From assembly GCA_002050095.1 (NCBI GenBank), contig MWSR01000078.1, positions 1-32,567 of the forward strand: a stretch of 32,567 bases of DNA. Reading direction: 5' to 3'. The notes beneath the pieces were generated by a model. The model saw only the letters and a program-made list of their open reading frames with translations, did not search any database and was not told where the DNA came from. Below are positions 16,698-23,842 of the stretch, in pieces. This stretch comes from Microgenomates bacterium UTCPR1. Lineage in GTDB: Bacteria > Patescibacteriota > Microgenomatia > UBA1406 > GWC2-37-13. Numbering within the stretch: the stretch's first letter is position 1; the number at the start of each line of letters is the position of its first letter. Made by a program: the position numbers and the translations under genes.

Positions 16698-18857
16698 TTA
16701 TAATCTGTCTTGCAATATCGACCTTCCGTCTTTTTCAAACACTTTATAGATCGCTTCCGTCACAAACGGCACAAACGGATGAAGCATCTTTAAGTTTTCC
16801 AAAAATACTTCCTCAAGCGTCTCCAAAGCTTTTATATTACCATTTATGACATCATCTTTCAATTGCTCAAGATAATAATCGGCAAAACGATGCCAGACAA
16901 ACTCATACACCAACCCAAAAGCTTGAGAAAATTTGTATCCGTCCATTGACTTCAGGTATTTTTTCTTTTCCTCCTTAAACTCTTTTCCCAATTTCTTAAG
17001 TATTTCCAACTTCTGACCTTTCGCTTTTGTCTTTTGACCTCGATTCATATCTATAAACCGACCGATATTCCAAACCTTGTTGCAAAAGTTTCTCATCCCG
17101 ATCAGTTTATCCTCGGTAAAAGGAAGATCCCCTCCTTCTTTGACGCCAAAAACAAGAGCTGCCCGAAGGACATCGGCCCCGTATCTGTCTACTATTGCCA
17201 TCGGATTTATAACATTGCCTTTACTTTTACTCATCTTCTGGCCGAATCTATCCCTCACCAATCCGTGAAGGAATATGTTCTTAAAAGGAGGTTTCCCGGT
17301 TGCAAAATAACCAATCATAATCATCCTCGAAACCCAAGCTCTCAAAATATCGTAACCCGTTTCCATCACGGTTGTCGGATAGTAGTAGTTAAACAACTCA
17401 TTATTATAATCGGTCGTTTTGATGTTGTTGCCTTTCTGTGTCGCCAAAACGGCAAACGGCCACTGTGCCGACGAAAACCAAGTATCAAAGGTATCTTCGT
17501 CCTGGATAAAATCATCCTTCCCGCAAATGGCACAATATTTAGGAGCGGTGGTTTCGATAAACCACTTCTTCGTCGATCGACACCGATAGGCGGGTATTCT
17601 AATCCCCCATACTATCTGTCGCGATATATTCCAATCAATGAAGTTATCCAATATATCAATCAGTCTTTTTTTAAATCTTTTAGGATAAATCTTTATTTCT
17701 CCATCAACAACCAGCTTCTTTGCCTTATCAACCAAAGGCTTTACTTTGATAAACCATTGCTCAAGCGGTAACGGTTCAATCACGCGCCCGTCACGGTAAC
17801 ATGTCCCAACCCTGTGAGTATAGTTTTGGTCAACCTTTATCAATAGCCCGTCCGTTTTTAGATCTTCAACTATCATCGATCTTGCAACCGCAACTTTTTG
17901 GTTATGATACTTATTTGCCCTTTGGCGATATTTTTCCGAAATATCCTTCCTATTCAAAAACCACGAAAAGTCCATCTTCCCCGAAGTAGTGATAATCGGA
18001 GTGACCGGTAGATCAAATTTCTTTCCTAACTCAAAATCATGAGGATCATGGGCGGGAGTAACCTTCATTATCCCCGTACCGAACTTCGGGTCAACTTCAG
18101 GGTCGGGAATGACGGTCATCCGAATCGGACCAAGTAATCCTTGAACTTCGATTACTTCCCCGATATATTTTTTGTATCTTTTATCTTTCGGGTTAACGGC
18201 AAGCGCTGTGTCCCTGAATTTGGTTTCGGGTCTGACTGTCGCGATAGTAAACGGTCCATACTTCATATAGTATAGAGGGTCTTCTCTTTCGACATAGACA
18301 ACTTCCAGGTCAGAAAAAGAAGTCCCACAGCGGGTACAGTAGTTGACGAGTTTATAGTCGCGATAAAGCAAATTTTTATCTGCCAGTTTTTTGAAGGTCC
18401 GATAGACCACCTTGACAATATCATCATCCAGAGTAAACTTCTTCTTCTCCCAATCAAGCGAAAAGCCCAATCTTCTCAACTGATCCTCCATTGTTCCTCT
18501 ATTTTCCATGACAAAATCCCATATCTTCTTAAATAAAGTTTCCCTGTCATAGTCAAACCTGCTTTTTCCCTGTTTTTGAAGAAATTTTTCAAAGACATAC
18601 TGCGTTTCGATACCGGCATGATCCGCGCCCGGAAGCCAAAGAGTTTCGTCTCCTATTAGCCTGTGGTAACGGATCATCACATCCTCATAGACGTACATTG
18701 CGTGGCCCAGGTGCAAAGAGGCATTTGCATTCGGTGGCGGAAGGATTATCGAAAACGGCTTCTTACCTTTATCAACGACGGCTTTAAAAAGATTCCTGTC
18801 TTCCCATTCTTTATATATCTTTGCTTCGATCTGCTGTGGTTTGTACTTCGGGTCCAT
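16698..18857 (-). CDS. valS: Valyl-tRNA synthetase, short form
   Basis: A class Ia synthetase that charges tRNA-Val. HLGH (signature 1, residues ~49-52) lies in PPPNANASLHLGHA. GADHAGIETQ, the editing domain and KMSKSKGNVINP (signature 2) are intact. Cys pairs in YCTRCG and YCAICG suggest zinc sites. I chose the ATG at 18857 (MDPKYKPQQIEAKIYKEW, where the family normally starts) over a TTG at 18872, giving 719 residues. Bacterial ValRS usually has 850-950, and this one ends inside or just after the anticodon-binding domain (HPFVPFVTEAIYK...), with no C-terminal coiled coil. A repeat-like GQKTKAKGQK stretch lies before the anticodon-binding domain. Confidence 0.94.
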   Translation of the reverse strand: MDPKYKPQQIEAKIYKEWEDRNLFKAVVDKGKKPFSIILPPPNANASLHLGHAMYVYEDVMIRYHRLIGDETLWLPGADHAGIETQYVFEKFLQKQGKSRFDYDRETLFKKIWDFVMENRGTMEDQLRRLGFSLDWEKKKFTLDDDIVKVVYRTFKKLADKNLLYRDYKLVNYCTRCGTSFSDLEVVYVEREDPLYYMKYGPFTIATVRPETKFRDTALAVNPKDKRYKKYIGEVIEVQGLLGPIRMTVIPDPEVDPKFGTGIMKVTPAHDPHDFELGKKFDLPVTPIITTSGKMDFSWFLNRKDISEKYRQRANKYHNQKVAVARSMIVEDLKTDGLLIKVDQNYTHRVGTCYRDGRVIEPLPLEQWFIKVKPLVDKAKKLVVDGEIKIYPKRFKKRLIDILDNFIDWNISRQIVWGIRIPAYRCRSTKKWFIETTAPKYCAICGKDDFIQDEDTFDTWFSSAQWPFAVLATQKGNNIKTTDYNNELFNYYYPTTVMETGYDILRAWVSRMIMIGYFATGKPPFKNIFLHGLVRDRFGQKMSKSKGNVINPMAIVDRYGADVLRAALVFGVKEGGDLPFTEDKLIGMRNFCNKVWNIGRFIDMNRGQKTKAKGQKLEILKKLGKEFKEEKKKYLKSMDGYKFSQAFGLVYEFVWHRFADYYLEQLKDDVINGNIKALETLEEVFLENLKMLHPFVPFVTEAIYKVFEKDGRSILQDRL
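17011..17040. repeat. Short purine-rich repeat-like insert inside valS
   Basis: On the coding strand this is three imperfect copies of an AGGTCAAAAG-like unit, translated as GQKTKAKGQK. It is more repetitive than the surrounding ValRS sequence and sits in a surface-type linker. Comparable short AAAGTCAAAA-type repeats occur scattered in Microgenomates genomes (from memory), so it may be a mobile-type repeat fixed in frame. Confidence 0.4.
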
Positions 18858-18906
18858 AATTTGGATAGTCAACTTTCATCTTCAAAAAACAACGCGATGA
18901 ATATTA

Positions 18907-18912
18907 TATAAT
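18907..18912 (+). promoter_or_regulatory. -10 box of the DUF2298 membrane protein gene
   Basis: TATAAT with 8 nt to the ATG at 18921, in the 63-bp gap between divergent valS and this gene. The predicted leader is 0-2 nt. The -35 is not clear. Confidence 0.6.
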
Positions 18913-18920
18913 ATTTTCTT

Positions 18921-21053
18921 ATGGATTGGATTTTAACCTCGTTTCAATGGTATTTTTTTACTTTAATAATCGGAGTCTTCTTTCTACCTTTGACAAATCG
19001 AATTTTCAGACGTTTCTCTATTGATTTTGGCTATCCTTTTGCCAGAGTATTGGCAATCGTTTTCATTACATACGCCACATTTGTCCTCGGAGTTACAAAA
19101 GCTCTGCCTTTTCATCGAGTAAGTCTTTTTTTTATTATTCTTATCTCCGTTTTAATTAATTTCTTTATTGTAAGAAAAAATAAACTTCGTTATCAAAAAA
19201 CTAACTTCTATTTTATTGTCTTTGAGGAAATTCTTTTTCTCGCCTCGTTTGTATTCTGGACATTTATCCGATCTCAGGAGCCGTCAATCCATTCCCTTGA
19301 AAAGTTTATGGACTTTGGCTTTATCAACTCCATCCTAAGGTCGGACTTCTTTCCTCCAAAAGATATCTGGTATCCGCCAAAGTCAATAAATTACTATTAC
19401 TTTGGCCATATGATCGGTGCCGTATTAATCAAGTTGACCAACGTCCTCCCGTCAAAAGGATACAACTTGATTCTGTCGACTATCTTTGCATTGGCTATGA
19501 CCCAAGTCTTCTCTTTCGTCTCCAACATTATCCATTTTTATAAGGAAAAGACAAAGAAGGTGGTTATTGCCGTCTTTGGCATCATTGGTAGCTTGATTGT
19601 CAATCTCGGCGGCAATCTGCACACAATCTATCTTTTTACAAAAGGATATCCAAACGACAATCCCATCCCTTTCTGGAAAATTTTTTCTTCCTACAATCCC
19701 GGCTCATACTGGTATCCAAACGCAACCCGATTCATCCCCTATACCATCCACGAGTTTCCCTCGTATTCCTATGTTGTTGCCGATCTTCATGGCCATGTCT
19801 TTGATATTCCGTTTGTTCTTTTAACGCTGGCATTCCTCTTCCTGATGTTTACCAAGCCGCAAAAAAAAAGTACCGACCAAAATAAAAAAGTCGACTACCG
19901 GCTGCCTTCCGTCATCTTTCTTGGTTTTCTGACCGCCATCCACTATATGACCAATGCTTTTGACGGCCCCATATATCTTCTTCTGATAACGGCGATACTC
20001 TTTCTTCTCTTTGGTTTTTCTTCAGGCTTTGTCCTATCCCTAATCGTCCTTTTTCTTTCTTTCTTATTTTTTTCCTTGCCTTTTTCTGTCAACTTTTCAC
20101 CTTTTGTGTCGGGAATCGGAGTCAACTGTAGTCCCGATTTTCTAATAAAACTCAAAAAAATCGGCCCTTTTCTTTTTGAGCAAGGCAACTGTCAGACCTC
20201 TCCTTTCTGGATGCTCTTTGTCCTCTGGGGATTTTTCTGGATAAGTTTTGTTTTGTTTGCATTAGTCAAACAAAAAACTAAAGGCGGCAATAGACTGTAT
20301 CTATTCAATACCTTCTTCCTTGTTCTTTTTTCTTTTGGGACTTTTCTTGTAATTATTCCTGAGTTTTTTTATATCAAAGACATCTACCCACAACATTTTC
20401 GCGCCAACACGATGTTCAAGCTGGGCTATCAGGCTTTCATTATGATGGGTATTTCCTCGGCGGTCACTTTTTTCCTGATTAAACAGATTAAAAGAGAGTA
20501 TTTCTGGAAAAGAGCCTTGCTAAACGGCATCTGGATAGTTCCCTTTCTCCTTGTCGTCATATATCCTTTTTATTCTATTCCATCCTACTACGGATCTTTA
20601 AAAAATCCAATCGTCCTTGACGGGGCTGCCTGGCTAAAATCGATCTATCCCGAAGACAAAGAGATCATCGATTTTTTAAATAATAATATCAAAGGGCAAC
20701 CGATAGTTCTTGAAGCCCAAGGCGATTCCTACACCGACTATGAAAGGATATCCGCCTATACGGGTCTGCCGACCGTCGCCGGTTGGTGGGTCCATGAATG
20801 GCTCTGGCGGGGAGATTCCAATGTCGTTGGCGAAAGGATCCCCGACATAACGTCAATTTACCAATCGGAAGACATCAAAGAGACAAAAGAGCTCCTAAAC
20901 AGGTATAAAGTTTCTTATGTAGTTATCTCCAAACTTGAAAAGGAAAAATATCCGGAACTAAACGAAGAAAAATTCGAACAAATTGGGCGTCTCATATTCA
21001 GATCGAGCAACCAACTTGGCGCAGTATATCAAATAAACCAAACTGCTTATTGA
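18921..21053 (+). CDS. DUF2298 (YYY-domain) polytopic membrane protein
   Basis: A 710-residue membrane protein with many hydrophobic helices across the first ~550 residues. The NYYYFGHMIGAVLIKLTNVLPSKGYN stretch (~residues 155-180) is the tyrosine motif that names the Chlor_Arch_YYY/DUF2298 family, known from archaea, Chloroflexi and CPR. Further shared features are HEFPSYSYVVADLHGHVFD, YPQHFRANTMFKLGYQAF, and a C-terminal soluble part with GDSYTDYERISAYTGLPTVAGWWVHEWLWRG and RYKVSYVVISKLE. The fold resembles GT-C glycosyltransferases that use lipid-linked sugars, so a role in surface glycan or protein glycosylation is likely but unproven. A strong terminator follows the stop. Confidence 0.85.
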   Translation: MDWILTSFQWYFFTLIIGVFFLPLTNRIFRRFSIDFGYPFARVLAIVFITYATFVLGVTKALPFHRVSLFFIILISVLINFFIVRKNKLRYQKTNFYFIVFEEILFLASFVFWTFIRSQEPSIHSLEKFMDFGFINSILRSDFFPPKDIWYPPKSINYYYFGHMIGAVLIKLTNVLPSKGYNLILSTIFALAMTQVFSFVSNIIHFYKEKTKKVVIAVFGIIGSLIVNLGGNLHTIYLFTKGYPNDNPIPFWKIFSSYNPGSYWYPNATRFIPYTIHEFPSYSYVVADLHGHVFDIPFVLLTLAFLFLMFTKPQKKSTDQNKKVDYRLPSVIFLGFLTAIHYMTNAFDGPIYLLLITAILFLLFGFSSGFVLSLIVLFLSFLFFSLPFSVNFSPFVSGIGVNCSPDFLIKLKKIGPFLFEQGNCQTSPFWMLFVLWGFFWISFVLFALVKQKTKGGNRLYLFNTFFLVLFSFGTFLVIIPEFFYIKDIYPQHFRANTMFKLGYQAFIMMGISSAVTFFLIKQIKREYFWKRALLNGIWIVPFLLVVIYPFYSIPSYYGSLKNPIVLDGAAWLKSIYPEDKEIIDFLNNNIKGQPIVLEAQGDSYTDYERISAYTGLPTVAGWWVHEWLWRGDSNVVGERIPDITSIYQSEDIKETKELLNRYKVSYVVISKLEKEKYPELNEEKFEQIGRLIFRSSNQLGAVYQINQTAY

Positions 21054-21085
21054 CAAGCAAAAATATTTCTGCTAATTTAATGCAG

Positions 21086-21142
21086 AGAGCATTACTACTC
21101 GTCGTTCCCCTAATACGAGCGGTAGTGATGCTCTTTTTTTTT
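21086..21142 (+). terminator. Rho-independent terminator after the DUF2298 gene
   Basis: A 17-bp stem (AGAGCATTACTACTCGT at 21086-21102 with its partner at 21115-21134, one G-U pair and a 3-nt bulge in the 3' arm), a 12-nt loop and eight T's (21135-21142). It begins 32 nt after the stop of the DUF2298 gene. On the minus strand the stem is preceded by A's but not followed by T's, so it acts mainly on the plus strand. Confidence 0.9.
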
Positions 21143-21151
21143 ACTACTCGT

Positions 21152-21304
21152 CTAAAGCTGATACATCTGAACAGGAATCCGCAGATTTTTTTTGGCCAAC
21201 TTTCGAAACTGATCGGCAACATAAGAAATAAATTGAACCCGATCACCTGGCTTGTTTTTCATAAATTCGTCTTTAGACTTATTTGACAAGACAATCTTCT
21301 TCAT
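21152..21304 (-). CDS. Small 50-residue protein, unknown family
   Basis: A 50-codon reading frame (MKKIVLSNKSKDEFMKNKPG at the start, QFRKLAKKNLRIPVQMYQL at the end) with no signal peptide or membrane helix and a basic character. I do not recognise it. It is supported as a real gene by the best promoter in the region: -35 TTGACA, 17 bp, -10 TATATT, then 6 nt to the ATG. It is encoded opposite and just beyond the terminator of the DUF2298 gene. Given its size and charge it could bind nucleic acid or a partner protein, but nothing in the sequence settles this. Confidence 0.65.
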   Translation of the reverse strand: MKKIVLSNKSKDEFMKNKPGDRVQFISYVADQFRKLAKKNLRIPVQMYQL

Positions 21305-21310
21305 AGGCTA

Positions 21311-21339
21311 AATATAGATTAATTTATTTCATTTGTCAA
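21311..21339 (-). promoter_or_regulatory. Consensus promoter of the 50-residue gene (leaderless)
   Basis: Minus strand: TTGACA (21334-21339), exactly 17 bp, TATATT (21311-21316), 6 nt, ATG at 21304. The strongest vegetative-type promoter I see apart from that of the LexA-like gene. Confidence 0.8.
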
Positions 21340-21490
21340 GCCCTATAGATTATTTAGTGGTTTCTATAGGATAGCCTATATTTTTTATAGTCCTATTTAG
21401 GTCTTTGTATCCTTCTAAATATACTTATACAAAACGTGTGGATAACTATTTCCTTATCTTCATCTTTAATATTGATATAATTACACGTAT
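21340..21490. other. AT-rich non-coding stretch with a perfect DnaA box
   Basis: About 150 bp with no supported gene. It contains TGTGGATAA at 21437-21445 (the exact complement of the DnaA box TTATCCACA), a near-match TTATACAAA at 21425-21433, several CTATAG/CCTATA motifs (21342-21385) and the -10 box TATAAT (21476-21481) of the downstream EEP gene. One good box is too few to call an origin. Confidence 0.45.
21476..21481 (+). promoter_or_regulatory. -10 box of the EEP-family gene
   Basis: TATAAT with 9 nt to the ATG at 21491, predicting a leader of about 2-3 nt. Confidence 0.55.
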
Positions 21491-22279
21491 ATGAAACTGT
21501 CTTTTCTAACCTACAATACCCTTTTCAATAGCGGCCTTGAAAACATAGAAGATATTCTGGACATCATCAAGCCCGATATCATCTGTCTTCAGGAAGTCGA
21601 TACTGCCGAAAAAAACTTATCACGGATGTCAAAATTCGGATATGAGCTTGCTGGTTATGAAAATTCTTTTATTAGATTAGGCATAATCTATGGTATCGTT
21701 ACCTACTACAATAAAAATATCTTCAAAATCAAACGCCATCGTTGGTCTATTAAAAAAAAGGGGGTTGATTTTTTAGACGTATTCTATAATATGATAAATA
21801 TCATCCTTCGAACCGGCCGTCAAAAAAGTTTTTTACTTTCCGATCTCGTTCATCTAAAAACAAATAAAGAAGTGACCGTATGCAACACTCACCTTCTCGT
21901 CTTTGGTTCAAACGTTCTTAAGATGAAACACATCGAACATCTGCTTAAAAGTCTAAAACTTAAAAAAAGACAGCGATTTATTATCTCGGGCGATTTCAAC
22001 TACTTTCCATATAAGAGAAAGAGGCTGGAACAACTTTTCCTAAAATACGGCCTTTTGGAAGCGACAAAGGATATAAACCAAACAGTCAAGTTCTCCGGGA
22101 AAAAAATTATCAGTACCTTTAGCCTCATCCAGAGGTTACTGATTAAGCTGCTTCATAGAGTACTAAGAAACCTGAAGGTTGATTATATTTTCTACAAAGG
22201 AGTTGAGCTCGAAGATACCAAACGCATTGAAGTCCGATTTTCCGATCATTATCCGATAATTTCTGTTTTTAAAGTCTAA
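21491..22279 (+). CDS. Endonuclease/exonuclease/phosphatase-family hydrolase
   Basis: A 262-residue member of the EEP (DNase I-like) superfamily of Mg-dependent phosphodiesterases. Family landmarks in order: SFLTYNTLF at the N-terminus (metal-binding Asn), IICLQEVD with the catalytic Glu at ~35, VTVCNTHLLVF, IISGDFNYFP (catalytic Asp/Asn pair) and FSDHYPIIS with the final Asp-His at the C-terminus. No signal peptide is visible. The substrate could be DNA, a phospholipid or a phosphoinositide-like head group; the sequence does not decide. Its TAA overlaps the TAG of the convergent glycosyltransferase gene (22276-22279). Confidence 0.85.
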   Translation: MKLSFLTYNTLFNSGLENIEDILDIIKPDIICLQEVDTAEKNLSRMSKFGYELAGYENSFIRLGIIYGIVTYYNKNIFKIKRHRWSIKKKGVDFLDVFYNMINIILRTGRQKSFLLSDLVHLKTNKEVTVCNTHLLVFGSNVLKMKHIEHLLKSLKLKKRQRFIISGDFNYFPYKRKRLEQLFLKYGLLEATKDINQTVKFSGKKIISTFSLIQRLLIKLLHRVLRNLKVDYIFYKGVELEDTKRIEVRFSDHYPIISVFKV

Positions 22280-23103
22280 GCGGATAACAATTTCCTAAAA
22301 AGTTTTTTTATTTGACTGAAATATTTTGTAAATAGCTCTTCTTTTTTATGAAAATCTTCTTTATTATAGATCTGGCCACCCATTTGGTAGTTAAATATCT
22401 TATTCCTTATTTCTTCGTTCAAAAATATTCTGCGAAAAGATACAACCAAGTACTTATACATTAACTTCAGCCGGCCTTCCTTTTTCATTCTTCTTAAAGA
22501 AATATAGACAAAGATCTGTTTAAAAAATTTCGGAGTCACTCCCCAGGAATAAGCTCTTTGAATTAACTCGTGATCTTCGGCTATAAATAAACTGTCATCA
22601 AAGCCGCCCATCAGATCAAAGAGATGTCTGTTAATGATAATCGATCCGCCCAAAGAAAACTTTTTTGATAATTTTTGAGAGAATTCGACAAAAAGGTTTA
22701 CCAGGTCCAATAATGGCTTATACTGTCCGAATTCTTTTGTTGGATACAAATAGGGTATAAATAGTAATCCTTTTTTTCTTTTTATAAAGGAGATGGTTTT
22801 TGCTAAAAAAGCCTGTCCTATTCTCATATCGGCATCTAAAAAAATCAAAAACTTTCCTTTTGATTTTCTTGCTCCTAAATTTCTTTGAACGGATACGTTG
22901 CTTATTTTTGAACTTACTACTTTTAAATTAAGGGATTCTCTATGATGTTGAGCACATTTAACAGTGTTATCCTTTGATTTTCCATCTACTATTATCACTT
23001 CAAAATCTCTTTCCTTCTGTTTTGTTAGATCGTTTAACAACTTTGGAAGAAATTTTTCTTCATTATATGTAGGTATAATGATAGTAAAAAATGGCTTATC
23101 CAT
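22276..23103 (-). CDS. Family 2 glycosyltransferase
   Basis: A GT-A fold enzyme that transfers a sugar from a nucleotide donor. The N-terminus FFTIIIPTYNEEKFL and EVIIVDGKSKDNT bind the donor; FLIFLDADMR holds the DxD-type metal site; FIAEDHELIQRAYSWG is the ED acceptor-side motif. I chose the ATG at 23103 (MDKPFFT) because the fold begins there and a TATAAT lies 10 nt upstream; the upstream ATG at 23157 would add 18 residues with no family match. No clear membrane helix is present. It is divergent from a second GT2 gene across 70 bp, so both may serve one surface-glycan pathway. Confidence 0.87.
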   Translation of the reverse strand: MDKPFFTIIIPTYNEEKFLPKLLNDLTKQKERDFEVIIVDGKSKDNTVKCAQHHRESLNLKVVSSKISNVSVQRNLGARKSKGKFLIFLDADMRIGQAFLAKTISFIKRKKGLLFIPYLYPTKEFGQYKPLLDLVNLFVEFSQKLSKKFSLGGSIIINRHLFDLMGGFDDSLFIAEDHELIQRAYSWGVTPKFFKQIFVYISLRRMKKEGRLKLMYKYLVVSFRRIFLNEEIRNKIFNYQMGGQIYNKEDFHKKEELFTKYFSQIKKLFRKLLSA

Positions 23104-23113
23104 AAAACAACAT

Positions 23114-23119
23114 ATTATA
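23114..23119 (-). promoter_or_regulatory. -10 box of the minus-strand GT2 gene
   Basis: TATAAT on the minus strand, 10 nt before the ATG at 23103. It supports the shorter start, since it would lie inside the coding region if translation began at 23157. Confidence 0.55.
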
Positions 23120-23173
23120 CCACTTAGAGTGATTATATCTTTTTGCGCTTTGCGCATAGTGTAAAATAAATGA

Positions 23174-23842
23174 ATGAAAATATCGGTCGTTATCCCTGCC
23201 TACAACGAAGAGCACTACATCAAGGCTTGTCTGGATAGCCTGCAAAAACAGGTTAAAAAACCCTATGAGATTATTGTTGTCGATAACAATAGCACCGATA
23301 AAACGGCCGAAATCGTAAAAAATTATAAAAATGTCAAACTTCTTAAACAAAAAATTAAAGGAACCATAGCGACAAGAAATCTTGGTTTTGACAGTGCTAA
23401 AGGAGATATCATTGCCAGATGTGATGCCGATACGGTCGTCTCGCCCGATTGGGTAAAAAATATTGCTAATGACTTTAAAAAGAGTAACTCGATAGTTGGA
23501 GTATCTAACCTTATCGTAATGTCCGGAATCCTTGAGAGGTTTAAATTCTTATTTTATATCTATATGTTTGTTCCGAGACGATTCCTTGGTTACCACTCAC
23601 TGGTTGGCCCAAGTATGGCTATCAGAAAAGATGCCTGGAATAAGATAAGAAAAGAACTTTGTACCGATAATAAAGCTGTTCATGAAGATGTCGACGTTGC
23701 TTTTCATATCAAAAAACTCGGAGATATATATTTTGATAAAGATAATGTTGCCATAACCTCATCAAGAAGAGTCAAACATAACCCTTGGTCTTTCTTTATC
23801 GAATACCCGATAAGATTTTTTAGGATGTTAGGGAGTCATTAA
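23174..23842 (+). CDS. Family 2 glycosyltransferase
   Basis: A 222-residue GT2 enzyme: KISVVIPAYNEEHYI and EIIVVDNNSTDKT at the N-terminus, IIARCDADTVVSPDW with the DxD metal site, GPSMAIRKDAW and VHEDVDVAFHIKKLG as the ED region. A hydrophobic patch at ~residues 128-140 (FKFLFYIYMFVP) may touch the membrane. It is shorter than many GT2 enzymes but has all core motifs. The ATG follows TAAAAT (23162-23167) by 6 nt. An earlier ATG at 23170 is out of frame. Its 3' end overlaps the convergent DNA ligase gene by 15 bp. Confidence 0.87.
   Translation: MKISVVIPAYNEEHYIKACLDSLQKQVKKPYEIIVVDNNSTDKTAEIVKNYKNVKLLKQKIKGTIATRNLGFDSAKGDIIARCDADTVVSPDWVKNIANDFKKSNSIVGVSNLIVMSGILERFKFLFYIYMFVPRRFLGYHSLVGPSMAIRKDAWNKIRKELCTDNKAVHEDVDVAFHIKKLGDIYFDKDNVAITSSRRVKHNPWSFFIEYPIRFFRMLGSH

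Noticed and set aside
17034-17771. Plus-strand 245-codon frame opposite valS
   Set aside because: Fully antisense to ValRS catalytic sequence; composition mirrors the valS codons.
20998-21246. Minus-strand 82-codon frame over the DUF2298 gene end and terminator
   Set aside because: It reads through the terminator hairpin and into the 50-residue gene in another frame; no promoter or family match.
21050-21286. Plus-strand 78-codon frame after the DUF2298 gene
   Set aside because: It contains the terminator stem and T-tract and is antisense to the better-supported 50-residue gene.
21340-21490. Replication origin
   Set aside because: Only one perfect DnaA box and no dnaA nearby; kept as a weak observation, not called as an origin.
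22104-23157. Longer start of the minus-strand GT2 gene at 23157
   Set aside because: The extra 18 residues have no family match and the -10 box would then lie inside the coding region; the ATG at 23103 is better.
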